Below are positions 41,959 to 54,531 of a stretch of DNA of 64,000 nt, piece by piece. The stretch is from Anthostomella pinea (taxonomy: Eukaryota; Ascomycota; Sordariomycetes; Xylariales; Xylariaceae): the NCBI GenBank assembly GCA_963556695.1, contig CAUWAG010000019.1, positions 1,426,001 to 1,490,000 of the forward strand, read 5' to 3'. The notes under the pieces were generated by a model that had not been told where the DNA came from, made no database searches, and saw nothing but the letters and a program-made list of their open reading frames with translations. The position numbers and the translations under genes were made by a program. Every line of letters begins with the position of its first letter. Positions within the stretch are counted from its first letter, which is position 1.

Positions 41959-44900
41959 TCATTTATTTCCCTTCTTGCGGCCAGGGACAACCTTGAAGCC
42001 GGCACCGAGCATCGGGTTGGCATCACCGGCTTCCTTGTGACTCGTCTTCTTGGCCACCTCGTTCCAGCCACCCGCACTGCTAGTCTGCGTGTCTGTTGAG
42101 GGGCTGTTCGCTGGCTGCTTCTCGATCACGCCCTTCTCCGCCAGCTTCTTGCGACGGATAAACTCCTGCGCAAAGTGACGACCATCCATGGTCTTGGAAT
42201 TAGCGTATATTGCATCGGAAATGATTTCTTCTACAAGCGGGAACGCGATGAGGGTCGACGCAAAGGTATCGACTTCAAGTATGTCAGCAACAAGAGCAAA
42301 GAAAAGGGGTGCTGTCTAGAGGGGAGTCTTACTGTCCGTAACACCTGTAATGCCCCGCGTCAACTGGCTGTTGAGCCACTTGGTGAACTCATTCATGGCT
42401 TCAGTGCGGCCTGCACCAGTCGACGTGTTGGCAGTCTTGATCGTGGGTCGAGGAGAAGGGGCCGCCACAACCGCCGGTTTGATGCTGGTTGAACTTGCGG
42501 ATCGGCCTTGCGAGGCAGGACCAGTGGGTAACTTGACCTTACCACCAGCTCCGACCGTCGCCCACCCTACAGGAGGACCACCAGTCGTGTTGTTACCAGG
42601 GGCAGTTGCAGGGAGGGGCATCGCGTTGGGCTTGCTGGCGAGATCGGCGTAGCGCTTGCCGGTACTGGAGGGTACACCAGTCTGCACCGCTAGCTCTTTG
42701 GCCTTTAGCTTGCGGGCCTCCTCCTCACGCTGGATGTCGGCCAGCGTCTTCTTCCTATCCAAAGCTTGAGCTGCCGCTGTGAGCCCAGGTGCTGGTCCCT
42801 TTCCTGGGGCAGGCTTGGTCCATGGGCTGCTGCTTTGCCCCGAGCTGACGGGCGACGCAGTACCCCAGGTGCTGCTGGTAGGTAGGCCAGGAGCGAGCGT
42901 AGTAGCCTTCTCGCGTTCGCGTTCGCGTGCGGCCTCCTGTTCGAGCATGGCCCGTCGAGCCAACACTGCTGCTTCTTCAGCTTTAGCTGCCTTGAGAGCC
43001 TCTGCTTGCTGGATCTCTTTCAGGCTCGGGCCCTTGTGAGATTCAGGACCGCTGTCCTTGGCCCAGGGCGCAAGGGTCGGCGGCTGGGTCGATCCAGGAG
43101 AAGCCATATCGGGAGTGCCGGAGCGGGAGCTTGTCGCGTACTGCTCGGGCAAATTAGATCGGACACGCTGTGGAGCTGGGGCTGGCAGAGGCGTTGCCGA
43201 AGGGGGCGGCGGGAATGGCATTGGGAGTCCGCTAAGCTTTGCCGCCGCTGCGGCTGCCTGAGCGTGTTGATATTCTTTGAACTCTCTGCTGGAAGTTACG
43301 GGCGCTGCTGCTTTGCGTGTATGCTGCCCGCTCTCCGACTCGTCTGAATCCTCGGGAATTTGCGACTCGCGGGCTTGAGTACGAGGGCTTGGCATAGCCG
43401 GCGCATGTTCTTCCATGTTCTGGCGCCGGGATGCGAATTTCTGCTGCTGCTCCATCATGTCGGCATCGTGTTGTGCCCGTAGTTGCTCGAATTCCTGTAA
43501 TCGGCCTCGAAAGCCTTCAGCATCTTCAGCAAGCTCGCCACTCCCGGGCAGCTGGCTACGCATGCCAATGGGTTGGGGAGGAGGGTTCCCGCCTACCGCT
43601 CCGTTCCCGTGCAGGCTAGCCAACATCTGGCGCTCTGGTACGGACAATCGGGTGAGCTCTTCATCTCGAAACATGTCGAGGCTCAGCCCAGAACTACCAT
43701 GCGCGGCGGGTTGACGTGTGGCTAGCGACTCCAAAAAAGAACCCCCTGTACCGATGGCACCGATGGGAGCCTGCGGGGGCATGCCGATCGGCGACGTGAT
43801 GCTCCCGAAACTCGGCTGGCTTTGCAGACTGTGAGCGCTGGAATGATGATTCAGGCCCGGTACACCCGACATCGTACCTCTGCCGGTCGACTGCTGGGTG
43901 GACATAAACTCCCGCTGGCGAGCCATCATGTATTGTTCTTCCTGCTTACGTCTCTCCAAGTTATTCTGTTCCTCGGCAGTAAGAGTGCGCCCAAAGGCGG
44001 GGAAGGCGCCGACAAGAGGAGGCTGGATCACGCCGCCTGCATTGGGCGAGAACGGACCAGTCTGCGAAGGAGGCCCGTGTGGGATGCCGATCTGGGGCAC
44101 CAAGAATGGTTCGCGAGAGTTGCCAATTCTTCTTATCAACTGACCTAACGGCTCGAACTCACCATCCTCTACCTTTTTCACTCTAAGGTCTGGCGTGAAG
44201 AAGTTGGCCTTGTACCAGTCGTTCATCTCCAGTCCGGTGAAGGGACCTTGCTGATGGCCCTGAGGGTCGAGATAGGTCCAGCGCATACGGTCAGGCATAA
44301 CCATCGTCCGGGACTGGGCGGAGGGGGGGATCCGCTGCCTGGGTGGAAGGGAAAGCCGGCCCGTTGCTGGTGGGTGTAAAGGCTTGCCCCTGAGAGGCTC
44401 CGGGGACACCGCCATGCAGAGACTCCGATGCCCCGGGTGTTCGACCTGGCTCGGCTTGGGCAAACATATCGGCAAAGACGCCTCGACCAGGCCTCATGGG
44501 GCTCTCGGTCTCCCGTCCATGATCACCGAGGGGATTGCGTCCGATAGCACCCAGGGGATTGCTCTGACGAAGATCGGGAATGGAGTCGCCAAGGCTCTCG
44601 TTGTCATGGGACTGTATCTGGTTCTGCATCTGGTTTTGCATGGCTGGGGGAAACAACGAGCCAAGTTTGCTTCCGCGACCAAAGGAACCAGAAGTTCCAA
44701 TACCCGTGGTCGACGCAGGACCGAAGACGCCGCCGAGGTTACCTAAGCTTGGCGACTGAAGATCGCCCATACCGCCAAACAGCGAGCCGCCAAACCCTGT
44801 AAAGGGCGCCCGTTCGCGATCCGGCGTACCGGAGGATGGCCACCCGGTCAGATTGCCCAGTGGGTAAACCTTCGCACCGACGCTCGATGTCTGACTGCGG

Positions 44901-46578
44901 TCGCTACCGTCAAAACCAGGGTGAGCGAAAGAGCGTGGTAATCCGCCACCGTAGGCAGAGGCTTGCTCTGAACTACCGCCTAGCCCATGCAGCTTGTCTC
45001 CAGCATCATCATGCTCGCCGCGATCTCCGGGGGGGCTTCGGTAAGGGTTGGTCTCGGAAGGACTCAGAGGTGTGTTCTCATGATCGGCACGGCTGCCCAG
45101 GTTCAAACCAGACATTCCAAAGTCACCAGCAGAGCCCTTCACCGGTGTATCATAAAGAGGCGGGTGGGTCATCGGAGGCGGGCTGGTGTCTTGGGCTCCC
45201 CCTAGCATGGCACTCCCCGAGATACTTTCGTCCCCAAAGGGATCGGTATCGGTACGATGACGGGGGCGCCAGGAACGGCCTGGGTCCTCATTTGCCTTGT
45301 TTGTCATGCTCTCAGAGCTGTCCCTGGGAAGCAGATGGGCCAAGCGGCTTTCACCGCGCGCGTTGCCAGGACGTTTCTCCCCAACTGCAGAGCCAGCGAG
45401 GGCGAAATTGCCGAAAGTGCCCATCCCCGGAACATTGGGTGCAGGGGACGAATGCCAGGGAGAAGATGCGCCAAAGCCCGGGCTGCTCGGAGTCGTGTTG
45501 TTACGCACCAGACCACCGAACGGCAAAGGCTTCGTTGGGGCATCGCGAATGTCAGCTTCCTCCTCGGGCTCCTCGAAGGTCGAGTCCTTCAGGTCCGTGT
45601 TCCGTCGAGCGAGCCAGAACGGAAGATCATCTCGTGGGGGGCGGATTGCAGAGGTCGGCGAAGTCAGCCCGCCGGCAGAATACGGGTTCGTGTCGGTCGT
45701 CTCCCTTCGTCTCGTGCCCGGTCGCGAGGCGGTCGAGGGTGAAGAAAGACCGAAGTTGGAACCGCCATGAGAGACCGAGGTTTTACGACCATTCAAAGCT
45801 CCGCCAGCATGGTGATTACCATCCTTGTTCTGCGCGGGAGGCTTCATGGTAGAGTTGACATCGGACGCGAATAGCTAAGCATGGTTAGCGTGAACACGCA
45901 CATATCTCGGGATGGACTCACGTCTCTCTCCTCGGCGGTCATGTCTTGCAATCCAACAGCCCGGTTTGAGCCAGGGGCATCCCAACAAATATCTGGATCC
46001 TGAGGCACAACATGGGAGTCGCCGCTCTTGCCCCAGCCGCGGGCGGCGCCGCCATTGACATGGCCAGGATTCCACCCAGGCATGAACAAAGTCGAAACAT
46101 CGGACGGTTGCGAGTTCTGCGTGACACTGAGAATGGACAAAAGCTCGTCTCGTGTATATCTCTGAGGTGCTGGGCTGTCTACAGCGGTCGAGCCCACGGG
46201 CATGGCAGAAATTACGGCAGGGTCGGCTGAAGCTGCTGAATGTAGCGAATCGGTCGCGTGCTGGCTAGAAGGCGTGGCAGAGGTTCGGCGGAAGGTTAGA
46301 GTTCCGTTGGTGGATCGTCCCGCACGAGACCTGTTTTTGAGGGAAGCCAGACGTTAGCTGAAGCTGCTTTAAGCCAAGATGAAGGCGATGGGGAGGTCGG
46401 AGGGCGCGAGGATGGGTAGAGGCAAACAGCAACGCCCATCGCCACGGCGGTGAAACAGGTGAAATACAACGTACCAGTCTCCGCTGGAGCTGCCGCGACC
46501 ATCGGTTCTCGCGCCAGCTCTTGCGTCGCGACTGCCAGCAGCGGCCGAAGCGAAGCTGGACGGTAAGTTTGAAGGCAT
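41959..46578 (-). CDS. GYF-domain protein (Smy2/GIGYF type), frame interrupted by one extra C
   Basis: Exons 46578-46475, 46330-45922, 45874-42333 and 42272-41959. With one base removed in the C7 run (plus-strand G7, 44323-44329), the total is 4368 nt, 1455 residues, and all phases close; as given, the frame ends at DDGYA soon after the run. The N-terminus (GRSTNGTLTFRR, RYTRDELLSI, GLQDMTAEERDLFASDVNST) is conserved among fungal GYF proteins. The GYF domain is WTYLDPQGHQQGPFTGLEMNDW then WYKANFFTPDLRVKK, which binds Pro-rich PPGF/W-type motifs. A long Gln/Ala-rich coiled-coil region follows, and a conserved C-terminal helix domain (GVTDIDTFASTLIAF, SKTMDGRHFAQEFIRRKKLA). Relatives act in translation repression and ER-Golgi traffic. 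Either the extra C is an assembly error or the allele is null. Confidence 0.87.
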
Positions 46579-48020
46579 CTTGGTGCAAGACGTGGAGGGT
46601 CGAGTGTCGGGATAGAAGGTCTATCGAGAATGGGACGGCAGGTGTCAGGTCACGTCGTGATGTGCGCGAACAAGTGGCGAGGCTCGATTGATTGGCACGG
46701 TCTGCAGTGGCGCGCTTGCTGTTGCTATAGTGCGTGATGGGTGATGGGTGATGCGTAATGCGTGTTGCACGTACAGGTATATGTAGGTGGCTGTTGGCTG
46801 TTGGCTGTTGCTGGTGGTTGTCGTGGGTGACGAGGTGACGAGGTGACGAAGTGAGGTGGTGACGGAGGTCTGAGGTCTTGTACAAGAGATGTCGAAATTT
46901 CAATTTCAGACCTGGACGCCGAGAGTTTACGGAGTGCCCACAGAGGTAGCCTCAGCACAGGTACGCTTGAGACGAAGCTAACGGGAAGCACGGGCCACCT
47001 GCAGCTTCTGTGACCCGGTCTGTGCTACGCCATCAAGTCGGTTGCCCCATATAACAGGTTACTTGCATAACCTACATAACTGCTAATCCTTAGGTACCTA
47101 TTCAATGCATTCACCTGCATTAGAAAATCCCGACTTTGCTCTGCCGCAGTACATGCTTTTTCCTTTTTTCTTGTTGATCTCGTTATTGGCGTATCTCGAA
47201 CCCCAAGTAGGCCAGGCGTATGGGTGTCTTGAGCTATGTGTTAAGGGAAATTTAAATCGTGCAGCATTATAACTTGTCGTTCCATAGTATCTTAACCAGC
47301 GGCTTATGAGCGCGAATGCCCTCAATGGAGTAGGGAGGCTGCCTTAATCATGCTATACATCCCATCTCGGAGCTTAAAAGTTACAAAAGATCGTGGGAGA
47401 AATCTATTTGGAACTGGAAAAGGTTCTTCCCCAGAGTCCGCCATCCACCGAAACTTGACTGCATAGGTTAGTATCGAAGCTTTGAGCCTCCACGAGCGAC
47501 CTGGTCTCGAGGGACTTCATGTACGCTTTCGTTGCGCTCCGGGGCTTATAAGTCACAGTGGTCCTTTCGACAATGATGATACTGTGGTCCTCTCTCGTTA
47601 AGGCTTGAGCCATATTGAGCAGTGGCGTTGAGGTTCAGGGGTAAGATTCCATAGGGTTCATTCACTTTACTCAAGCTTGCGGCGGAGCCTGATTGACCTC
47701 AAGATTAATACCATCTCTCGATCTGCTGGGTTGGGAACACGAAGTCTCTAGTTAAGTTAATACTCGCAAATCTTGTGGCCCACCCAAACGGTCATAACAA
47801 GATTGCCGTGTGTAAGATGCAGCTTGCTTCTCGTACCATTTACATAGTCAGCGGGAAGTCTTCAGGTGTGATAATATGTGGTTCCACAGGACCAGCGCAT
47901 ACACAGGTGAAACGGTACATCTGATTCAATGAGCATCTAGTAGTAGCGATGAACATTTTCCAGACACCTTGACCTTGATATCGATATCTTGATCGGCTCA
48001 AATCGTCAATTACAGCAATC
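46579..48020. other. Intergenic; one 69-codon frame of unknown status
   Basis: Promoter of the GYF gene (pyrimidine-rich, with short CTGTTGG repeats near 46790) and 3' side of the transporter. A minus-strand frame 47613-47404 (MAQALTREDHSIIIVERTTV...) has a protein-like start but no known family; I do not list it as a gene. Confidence 0.5.
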
Positions 48021-50206
48021 TCAGTATTCGAAGCGCCACCGCGGGTCTTCATCTCCCCTCCAGTCCGTGAGTACGCCCACGTCCTTGGTCTCTTCAGCTA
48101 TTCCCTGTCGCCTTTTGTTCTCCTTCTTGAGCATTAAGCCAAGTATTGTGACGACAATCACGTTGGCCAGGAGGTAGCCCAAGGCAACCGAATGACCCAC
48201 GACGAACCTCGGCCCGTCGTTGCTCCGGTAAAGCTGAGTCCCTATCACGGCGCCGCAGTTCCCTATGCTGATCTGCATCGCGTTCGCAATGGCGCGCTTT
48301 GTCTGTCCCGAGACGTTGATGGCAGGCCAGGATAGGACGAGGGCGGTAGCAGGGTAGATACCACCAGCTGCGAAAAAGATGGCTGCGTAACTGACTCCTG
48401 GTCTTGCAACAGGGTCGGTGTTGCCAAGTAACATGCTGTATCCTATGGCGGCGAAGAGTGCTGATCCGCCGATGAAGATGGCTCTTTGGCCTAGTCGCTC
48501 CGATAGAATTGCCACCGCGACGGTTGTTGCGAAAGCGAACGCACTTCGGGAATAATATATCAGTGGTTAATTCCCTTGCGTGGTTAGAGAGATGCGAAAT
48601 CTCTGGGATCCTCGGCAGAAGTAGAAATATACTTGAGGCAAGACCAAAGGTGGAGCAAGTGACTCGGGAAATCACATACTAAGGGGGCACGGTAAGTAGC
48701 TGCGCGGTCGCTGCTGTGTAACCTAAGTTGGAGATGATAGTCGGCTGGTCGGACATCAGCTTACATATACCAGATCTCCTCGTTGAGCAGTGAACCTACC
48801 AGGAACAGTGACAGTGTGTAAAGGGGGAGGCTCATCGTATGGAATCCAAGTCCGTACAGCCAGCATTTCGGGTCCCGAAAGGCTTGCCAAACAGCATCCC
48901 AGGTGAAGACTTCGTCATGGGTCGCATCACTGTCGGCTGCTAGTCGTTGATGGATGAACGTGCGCTCGTCTTCCGACAGGAACTTCGAGTTGCTTGGATA
49001 ATTGTACACGAAGCCATACGAAGCAGCTGCGACGAGGACCGTGACAATCCCCTCCTATTTTCGGGTGAGACATTCTGCCAATCCACATAGTTCATGAACG
49101 GGCCAATACTGACCAGAATGAATATCCAATGCCAGCCGTTCTCCCAGACAATTCCTCTCATTCTTCCAATGCCCTAAGGTTACAGGTTAGTCATCGAGGT
49201 GCCAGGGCCAGTGATCTAGACCAAACTCACATATGCTAACGCACCACCGAACGCGCCCGCGAGAGATGCCGCGCTGAAGAACATTGATACACGATATTGA
49301 CGTTCTCGTCGCTTGTACCACATCGAGAAATAGAACACCACCCCAGGGAACAAACCACTCTCAGTGACTCCGAGGAAGAACCTAGCTGCATAAAACCCTC
49401 CCGTGTTCTGCACTATTCCCAGCAGTGTGGCCACTATGCCCTGTAGGACCACAAAGTCAGTTAGATGTTAAGCTCCAGGAGTACTCGGAATAGTCAACGC
49501 ATGGCAGTCATTCGAGGGCCCAAAATCAAGAGTGTAAGTGCATCCAACATTTTCTGAGCCAAAAGGGGGGAAAGCTCCCAACAAATCGAAGAATAATTCT
49601 CACCCATGCAATTGTCAGGGTTGGAAGCCATATCTTAGGACTAGTACGTTTGAGTGCGATGTTGCATGGTATCTGTCTTCGAGTCAGTATGGAGTTTGAA
49701 ACGTAGAAGTCCCAAGTCGAAAGTGGCATCACTGACCTCAAACAGTACATAGCCAACGAAGTACAAGGTCAATCCGTTGAGGTATTGGTTTCCAGCTGCA
49801 TCGCATATCAGCCCAGTGGAGACCATGCAGTACTCAGTTCACCTACTCATATGAAGATCGGTCAATAGACCCTCAATTCTCGCATTGCCGACTTAGGGGC
49901 ATCAGTAGGAGACTTGGAAATGCATGGCATGTTGCCTCACCGTTGCTCCGATCCAGGAAGCTCAGCAAGTACAAGAGACTAGAAAGTGCGAGATCAGTTG
50001 CCGCAACGTGACCATACGAAGCTGGCAGGCCGAAACAGTTTCAGCCGTTCCGACATGGAATTGACATACCCGACTGCTGGCAGCAGTTTCCTATCCAACC
50101 TCCTCAGCAGTGAGCGCTCATTGACAACAGGCCCAGTGGTCTCAGAGTCAGAATTGACAGGACTGTCTGCCACTCTCTTGAGTTCTCTATCATTCGTCGT
50201 AGCCAT
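48021..50206 (-). CDS. MFS transporter, anion:cation symporter (allantoate permease-like) family
   Basis: Ten exons: 50206-50070, 49978-49941, 49891-49847, 49795-49737, 49672-49604, 49440-49231, 49173-49114, 49054-48800, 48744-48680 and 48543-48021; 1461 nt, 486 residues, every phase fits. Sense follows the ACS family: LLRRLDRKLLPAVG-LLYLLSFLDRSNVGNARI (helix 1, with the family DRxNxGNA), GNQYLNGLTLYFVGYVLFEI, PCNIALKRTSPKIWLP, then FFLGVTESGLFPGVVFYFSM (helix 4, R-FLG-E-G-FPG), YKRRERQYRVSMFF, a central cytosolic loop, and six C-terminal helices. Such transporters import carboxylates, vitamins or ureides across the plasma membrane; the substrate cannot be read from sequence. Tail-to-head with the laccase, same strand; no evidence that it belongs to the PKS. 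Confidence 0.92.
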
Positions 50207-50954
50207 GGTCGGGAATATTCGCGTCGTCGAGTAGGGGGTGCTTTCCAGCTACACCGTACACGATGAGGGAAGACTGGCGGCGAGAACCTGGATATATCTC
50301 AAATTGAATGAGGCGCGAGTCAGCCGTTCGCTTTCTTACCAGGTTCACGGCGCCGGATCAATGGCATCATAGACGCCATTTGTGATGTTGCGATGCGATT
50401 GGGATCATGGAAGACTGACTGCAGTCCGTGATTGGATGAGGGGCAGCACGCCTTGACCCTTGCTCGATCACGACATTGGGCATCCCGCCATCGCCATGAC
50501 GCCGGCAACTGCAAGCCCAGATCGGGTCAGATATGTAGTATGTATCAGTCAAAGGCTCGACACATCAATTGGCATAGTCACAGTGTTCACTGATGGATCC
50601 AATGCGGGTATTCATTGCGTGTGCGACTGCAAGGTGTAACGTTATTACCCTCTGCTAGGGATGGCACTATGAAGTTCCTAGGTCAGAACATCCTGCCCAG
50701 TCAAAGGATCAGCGGAAACTACTTTTGTTCGGTTTATTGTTATATTGATAAGATGGAATGGTCTTTATGTAGGAAATAAGTTGCGAAATATGACGCATGG
50801 CGTAAATATGTACATATGGAAATCAAGTCCACCCTCATTACAATTCCGAGACCGCACGACTCGATGTTGTACGTGGAACAAACGCCTTCGTGTAAGCCTT
50901 GGACGCGTATGTGACGACTAGGTTAATGAAACAGGTCATAGTTAGTAGTGGAAA
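50207..50954. other. Intergenic between transporter and laccase
   Basis: About 750 bp holding the transporter promoter and the laccase 3' UTR. No other gene seen. Confidence 0.6.
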
Positions 50955-53248
50955 TCATATTCCAGAGTCATCCTGCACGATGCTCTGCCCGCTTTGGAAT
51001 GTCGTCCATGTCGAACAAGAATCCATCAATGCATCGCCGTCCGTGGTTGCGGCTATTTCGTCGTATCTCTCCACGAACTGCAACGCGAAGCCTTCGCTGG
51101 TATGCCATCCAATGTGACACTTAATATGGGGTCAGTAAACGGTTCATGCAGGATTCTCGGGAAGTTACTCACATGCATGAGCCACGCGCCAGGGTTGTCT
51201 GCCTGGAAGGCTATGGCGAGATAGCCGCTGGCTGGCAGCATTGCCGTATCCCTTCGAGGGGGGTTGGCGGTGTTCAAGCTGACACTGCTGGAGTAGTCGC
51301 CTGTGCCCTGAGCGAGCACGAAGAAGTCGTGGCCGTGGAGATGGATGCTGTAACCGTGGTCAGTAAGGACGAAGACAGGATGGTGCCTCGTCGTGTCCAG
51401 CCAGGACTAGACAGGGATGAGAAGTAATTCGGCGTATTACTTACGGATGGGGGATAGAAAGGGTCGTGTCGATTACCAGATAAACCCATTCATCGGCGGT
51501 TGGCAACTGGATCACGGCATCGCTCGTGTCGAACGTGGTATTGCCATTCACGACCTGGAGAAGCGTAGGGTCCTCCCAGTCAACAACCATCGAGGTACTG
51601 TTCAGTGTCCATTTGAAGAGGCCATCGGTGATTGCGGTGCCGGCTGCCGTTTCAGAGTCAAAACCAGCAGTGCCAACGGTCTTGGAGATGTACGGCACGA
51701 GATTATCAGTCTCGTCATCGCAGGAGTCCGTGTAATCCCAGCCGTCAGTGGTGGGTGTTGACGCTGTATCGGCATACGTCACAATAGCCCGAATGTTGTC
51801 GGCATTGTCGTTCTCAGAAGAACAGGCCGACTGTGGAATGGCCCGCATCCAGAAGTTGTCTGCTACCGAGGCTCTATAGTTGCTCGTGTCAGTGTTTTGT
51901 CAACTAATGAGTGGAGTGAGTGTCGACGGGTCTGGACTTGAGTTCATCCACGTCTTGCCCGTATACGACCGTCGACGCTCTAGGATGCGGAATTTGGAGG
52001 TGATAATGATTGGGGGAGTCGCTTACTGATCTGCCGTCACGATAACGTCGTATCGTTGTCCTGCATGTCGAATGTCAGTGGTATATCGAGTGAGTTGAGC
52101 GTGTGCCGGCTTACCCATGCCAATATCAAGAACAGTGGTTTCATAGGGTTCGATAGGTATCAGATCTGATGCAATCACCTGCAACGTGTGGTTGTCGATG
52201 GAGAACTTGAAGTGACTGTCAACAGCGCCATTGACGAGTCTCATCCGGTAAGATGTGCCCGAGGTGAAGGACACCTCGAGCCTCGAGCCACCGTCATCGT
52301 AGACATTGGTCCCGTTGATGAGCCCGTTGTCCAGCGTTGGGGGGCCGCCAGCTTCCGCTTGCTGGTACAACTCGTCGACGGTTTGATGATCCCAATCAGA
52401 TAGGAAGACGATGCCAAGATCTTCGTCGTAGTTCGCAGTAGCCGGGCCGTTGATGATGATACCTCCTGCTATGCCTTCCCAGGCTTGCAACGCGAAGTGT
52501 GAGTGGTACCATGTAGAGCCATATTGCATCGCTCTCCAGCTGTAAGTCACCGAATCGCCAGGGGCGGTAGGACACTGTGTAATAGAGGAAACACCGTCGT
52601 TCTCATTCGTGTAGTTCTGGCGGATGCCATGGAAGTGGATGGCTACGGGGTCCAGAATTAGCTGCTGATATCTTGAGAAAAGAGCAGGGTCTGGCAGTGA
52701 CGGTGAATTTGCGAAAGGACTAGAATAAAGATTTGAACGTCAACGCCGGAGCTCCAGGCTTTACTTACAAGTTCCATTTTGCGAAGTGGTCAAGGAATTA
52801 GTAACGTGGACGACCACAGTGTCACCCCAGTCGGCAAAGATAGTTGGCCCAGGGATGGAGCCCTGTAAGACATTTAGCAGAGTTCCGAGAGTAAGGGGCC
52901 GTTGTAAGCGTCGAGGCTCTCTAGCAAGAGGGTGGTATGGGAAGAAACAGATCGAGTTCTAGACCTGAGTAGACTTACATTGACGGCCATAGCTGAGCGG
53001 GAGACACCATCGGGGGCGACAGTGACATCAGTCAGCTCGAACCAATACTCCTTAGTCACTCCAGTGTCTGGGACTTCCGTGGTATAGTCTGTGTCGATGG
53101 AATAGTCGCACCACTCATTTCTGGTTGATGCTGTGTTCCCTGAACATGCCGCTCGTGGGTACAGGTTCGACGACGGGGAGAAAGGAGACGCGGCAGTCGG
53201 GGTGGAAAGTAGTGACGACGCAACGAGGGCGAGACTCCAAGCTAACAT
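50955..53248 (-). CDS. Secreted laccase (multicopper oxidase), ascomycete type
   Basis: Seven exons: 53248-52979, 52862-52769, 52642-52115, 52060-52027, 51873-51445, 51347-51173 and 51119-50955; 1695 nt, 564 residues, phases all agree. A signal peptide ([17 protein letters not shown]) is followed by a short propeptide region, then three cupredoxin domains. All four copper motifs are present: [22 protein letters not shown], and [12 protein letters not shown], with Phe at the axial position ten residues after the Cys (high-potential class). The C-terminus ends DDSGI, matching the DSG(L/I/V) plug of ascomycete laccases, which blocks the solvent channel. It oxidises phenols with reduction of oxygen to water outside the cell; pigment formation, phenol detoxification or lignin attack are all possible. 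Frame intact, no sign of decay. Confidence 0.95.
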
Positions 53249-54531
53249 GGTGGAACTAGCCAAGTGGCTCTTCAATCTCAAAGCCTGAAAATGATAGAAA
53301 GAACGGCTTCGGGCTGACGTCTCAGGGCCGCGTATAGAAAGATTGACAAAGAAGGGCAGTGAACGACGATGATGTCCTTTCTCATGCCGGACTCGAAAAC
53401 GCAACAGAGCACTCTTTATGCTTATGACTTCTCGGCAGGCCTCAGGAGTCGGGACTCGTTTGCCATCCATGGCGCCACACGATACATCGTGAATGTGGAT
53501 GACCTCTCTCGTGTAGGATTCAAAGCAGACGCGGTCGATTACCCGACTCGCATGACAACCCACAATCAGTTCACACACAGACGTGATAATCTCCACGTGA
53601 AGGAGCAGCGCCTCGAACACACTGCCTCGCTCTCGTGTCCATGTCGAGTGCAATCTAACCGCTTGTGTCGCACCGCAACGGGACGCGTACGCAGCAAAGG
53701 CAAAGCGGCTGGCGTTCTGTCAGCGTCCACGAAGCTGATAGGCGAGGTTCCTGGGCTGATAGACCGTGGAGGAAGCTCTAACCGAGCCCTGTTGTGAGGG
53801 CTGGCACGAGTCCGGTGCGACCCGGCCGAATCCACCGGGGCATGATATCGAAATAGAACCGCGATCCGGGGGCTTCGAAAATTTGCGGCACCGGCCCGTC
53901 ACAGACCCATCGTAAACGATAGTCCGCTTTGATATTGGGTCTGGAATGGGGAGGACGCCTCATCACGCCCTATCGTCAGGACTCTCATGGGGCTCGGCGC
54001 CGCGACACGTGTGTCAGAGGTTACGAGGCTTTTTGTGGGCTACCGGAGACCTCAACGCGCCTTATCGCTTTGACAAGTGAGGTTATCGCTGCCCACCAAC
54101 TCGACGAAGATATTATTGCTGACAGGATTCATAGCCGCGCACTGCGAAGCCCGGAAGCCTGGTTGTACCTGCATATATGCAGGAATGGCATTACGTGTGC
54201 TCCAAGGGGCGACCCGGTACCGGTATACGCCACCCCACAACCCGGCGACGGGGGCCCAGACGACGACTTCCATTGTTCACGTAGCAGCGCGGGAGAGGGG
54301 GTGCTGACGAATCTATAAGCAACATCACAGGGGTATTGGGGGGTATGAAAGGACCGCCTCGTGGTCAATATCTTCTACCAACAGCATGCGACCAAGTCGA
54401 TCAGCTCTCTCGCGACTCTTGCAAGGCCACAAGACATTCTCCACCGGTTACCATACCTACCTCTGGCTGCTTCTGATCTCCTACAAGCTTGTTCAAGATC
54501 TCGTCCCTGTCGATCACTGCTATAGTCCATC
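53249..54531. other. Intergenic, divergent promoters
   Basis: Between the laccase (minus) and the secreted-protein gene (plus), so both promoters should lie here. The laccase frame stays open upstream of its ATG, but that part lacks protein character, and the signal peptide begins at 53248. Confidence 0.6.

Noticed and set aside
44836..45852. Plus-strand open frame of 338 codons
   Set aside because: Lies antisense to the GYF gene exon; composition (Arg/Ser/Gly/Pro) is the mirror of that gene and no domain is seen.
52874..53653. Laccase start upstream of 53248
   Set aside because: The extra N-terminal sense has no protein character, and the signal peptide begins at the ATG at 53248.
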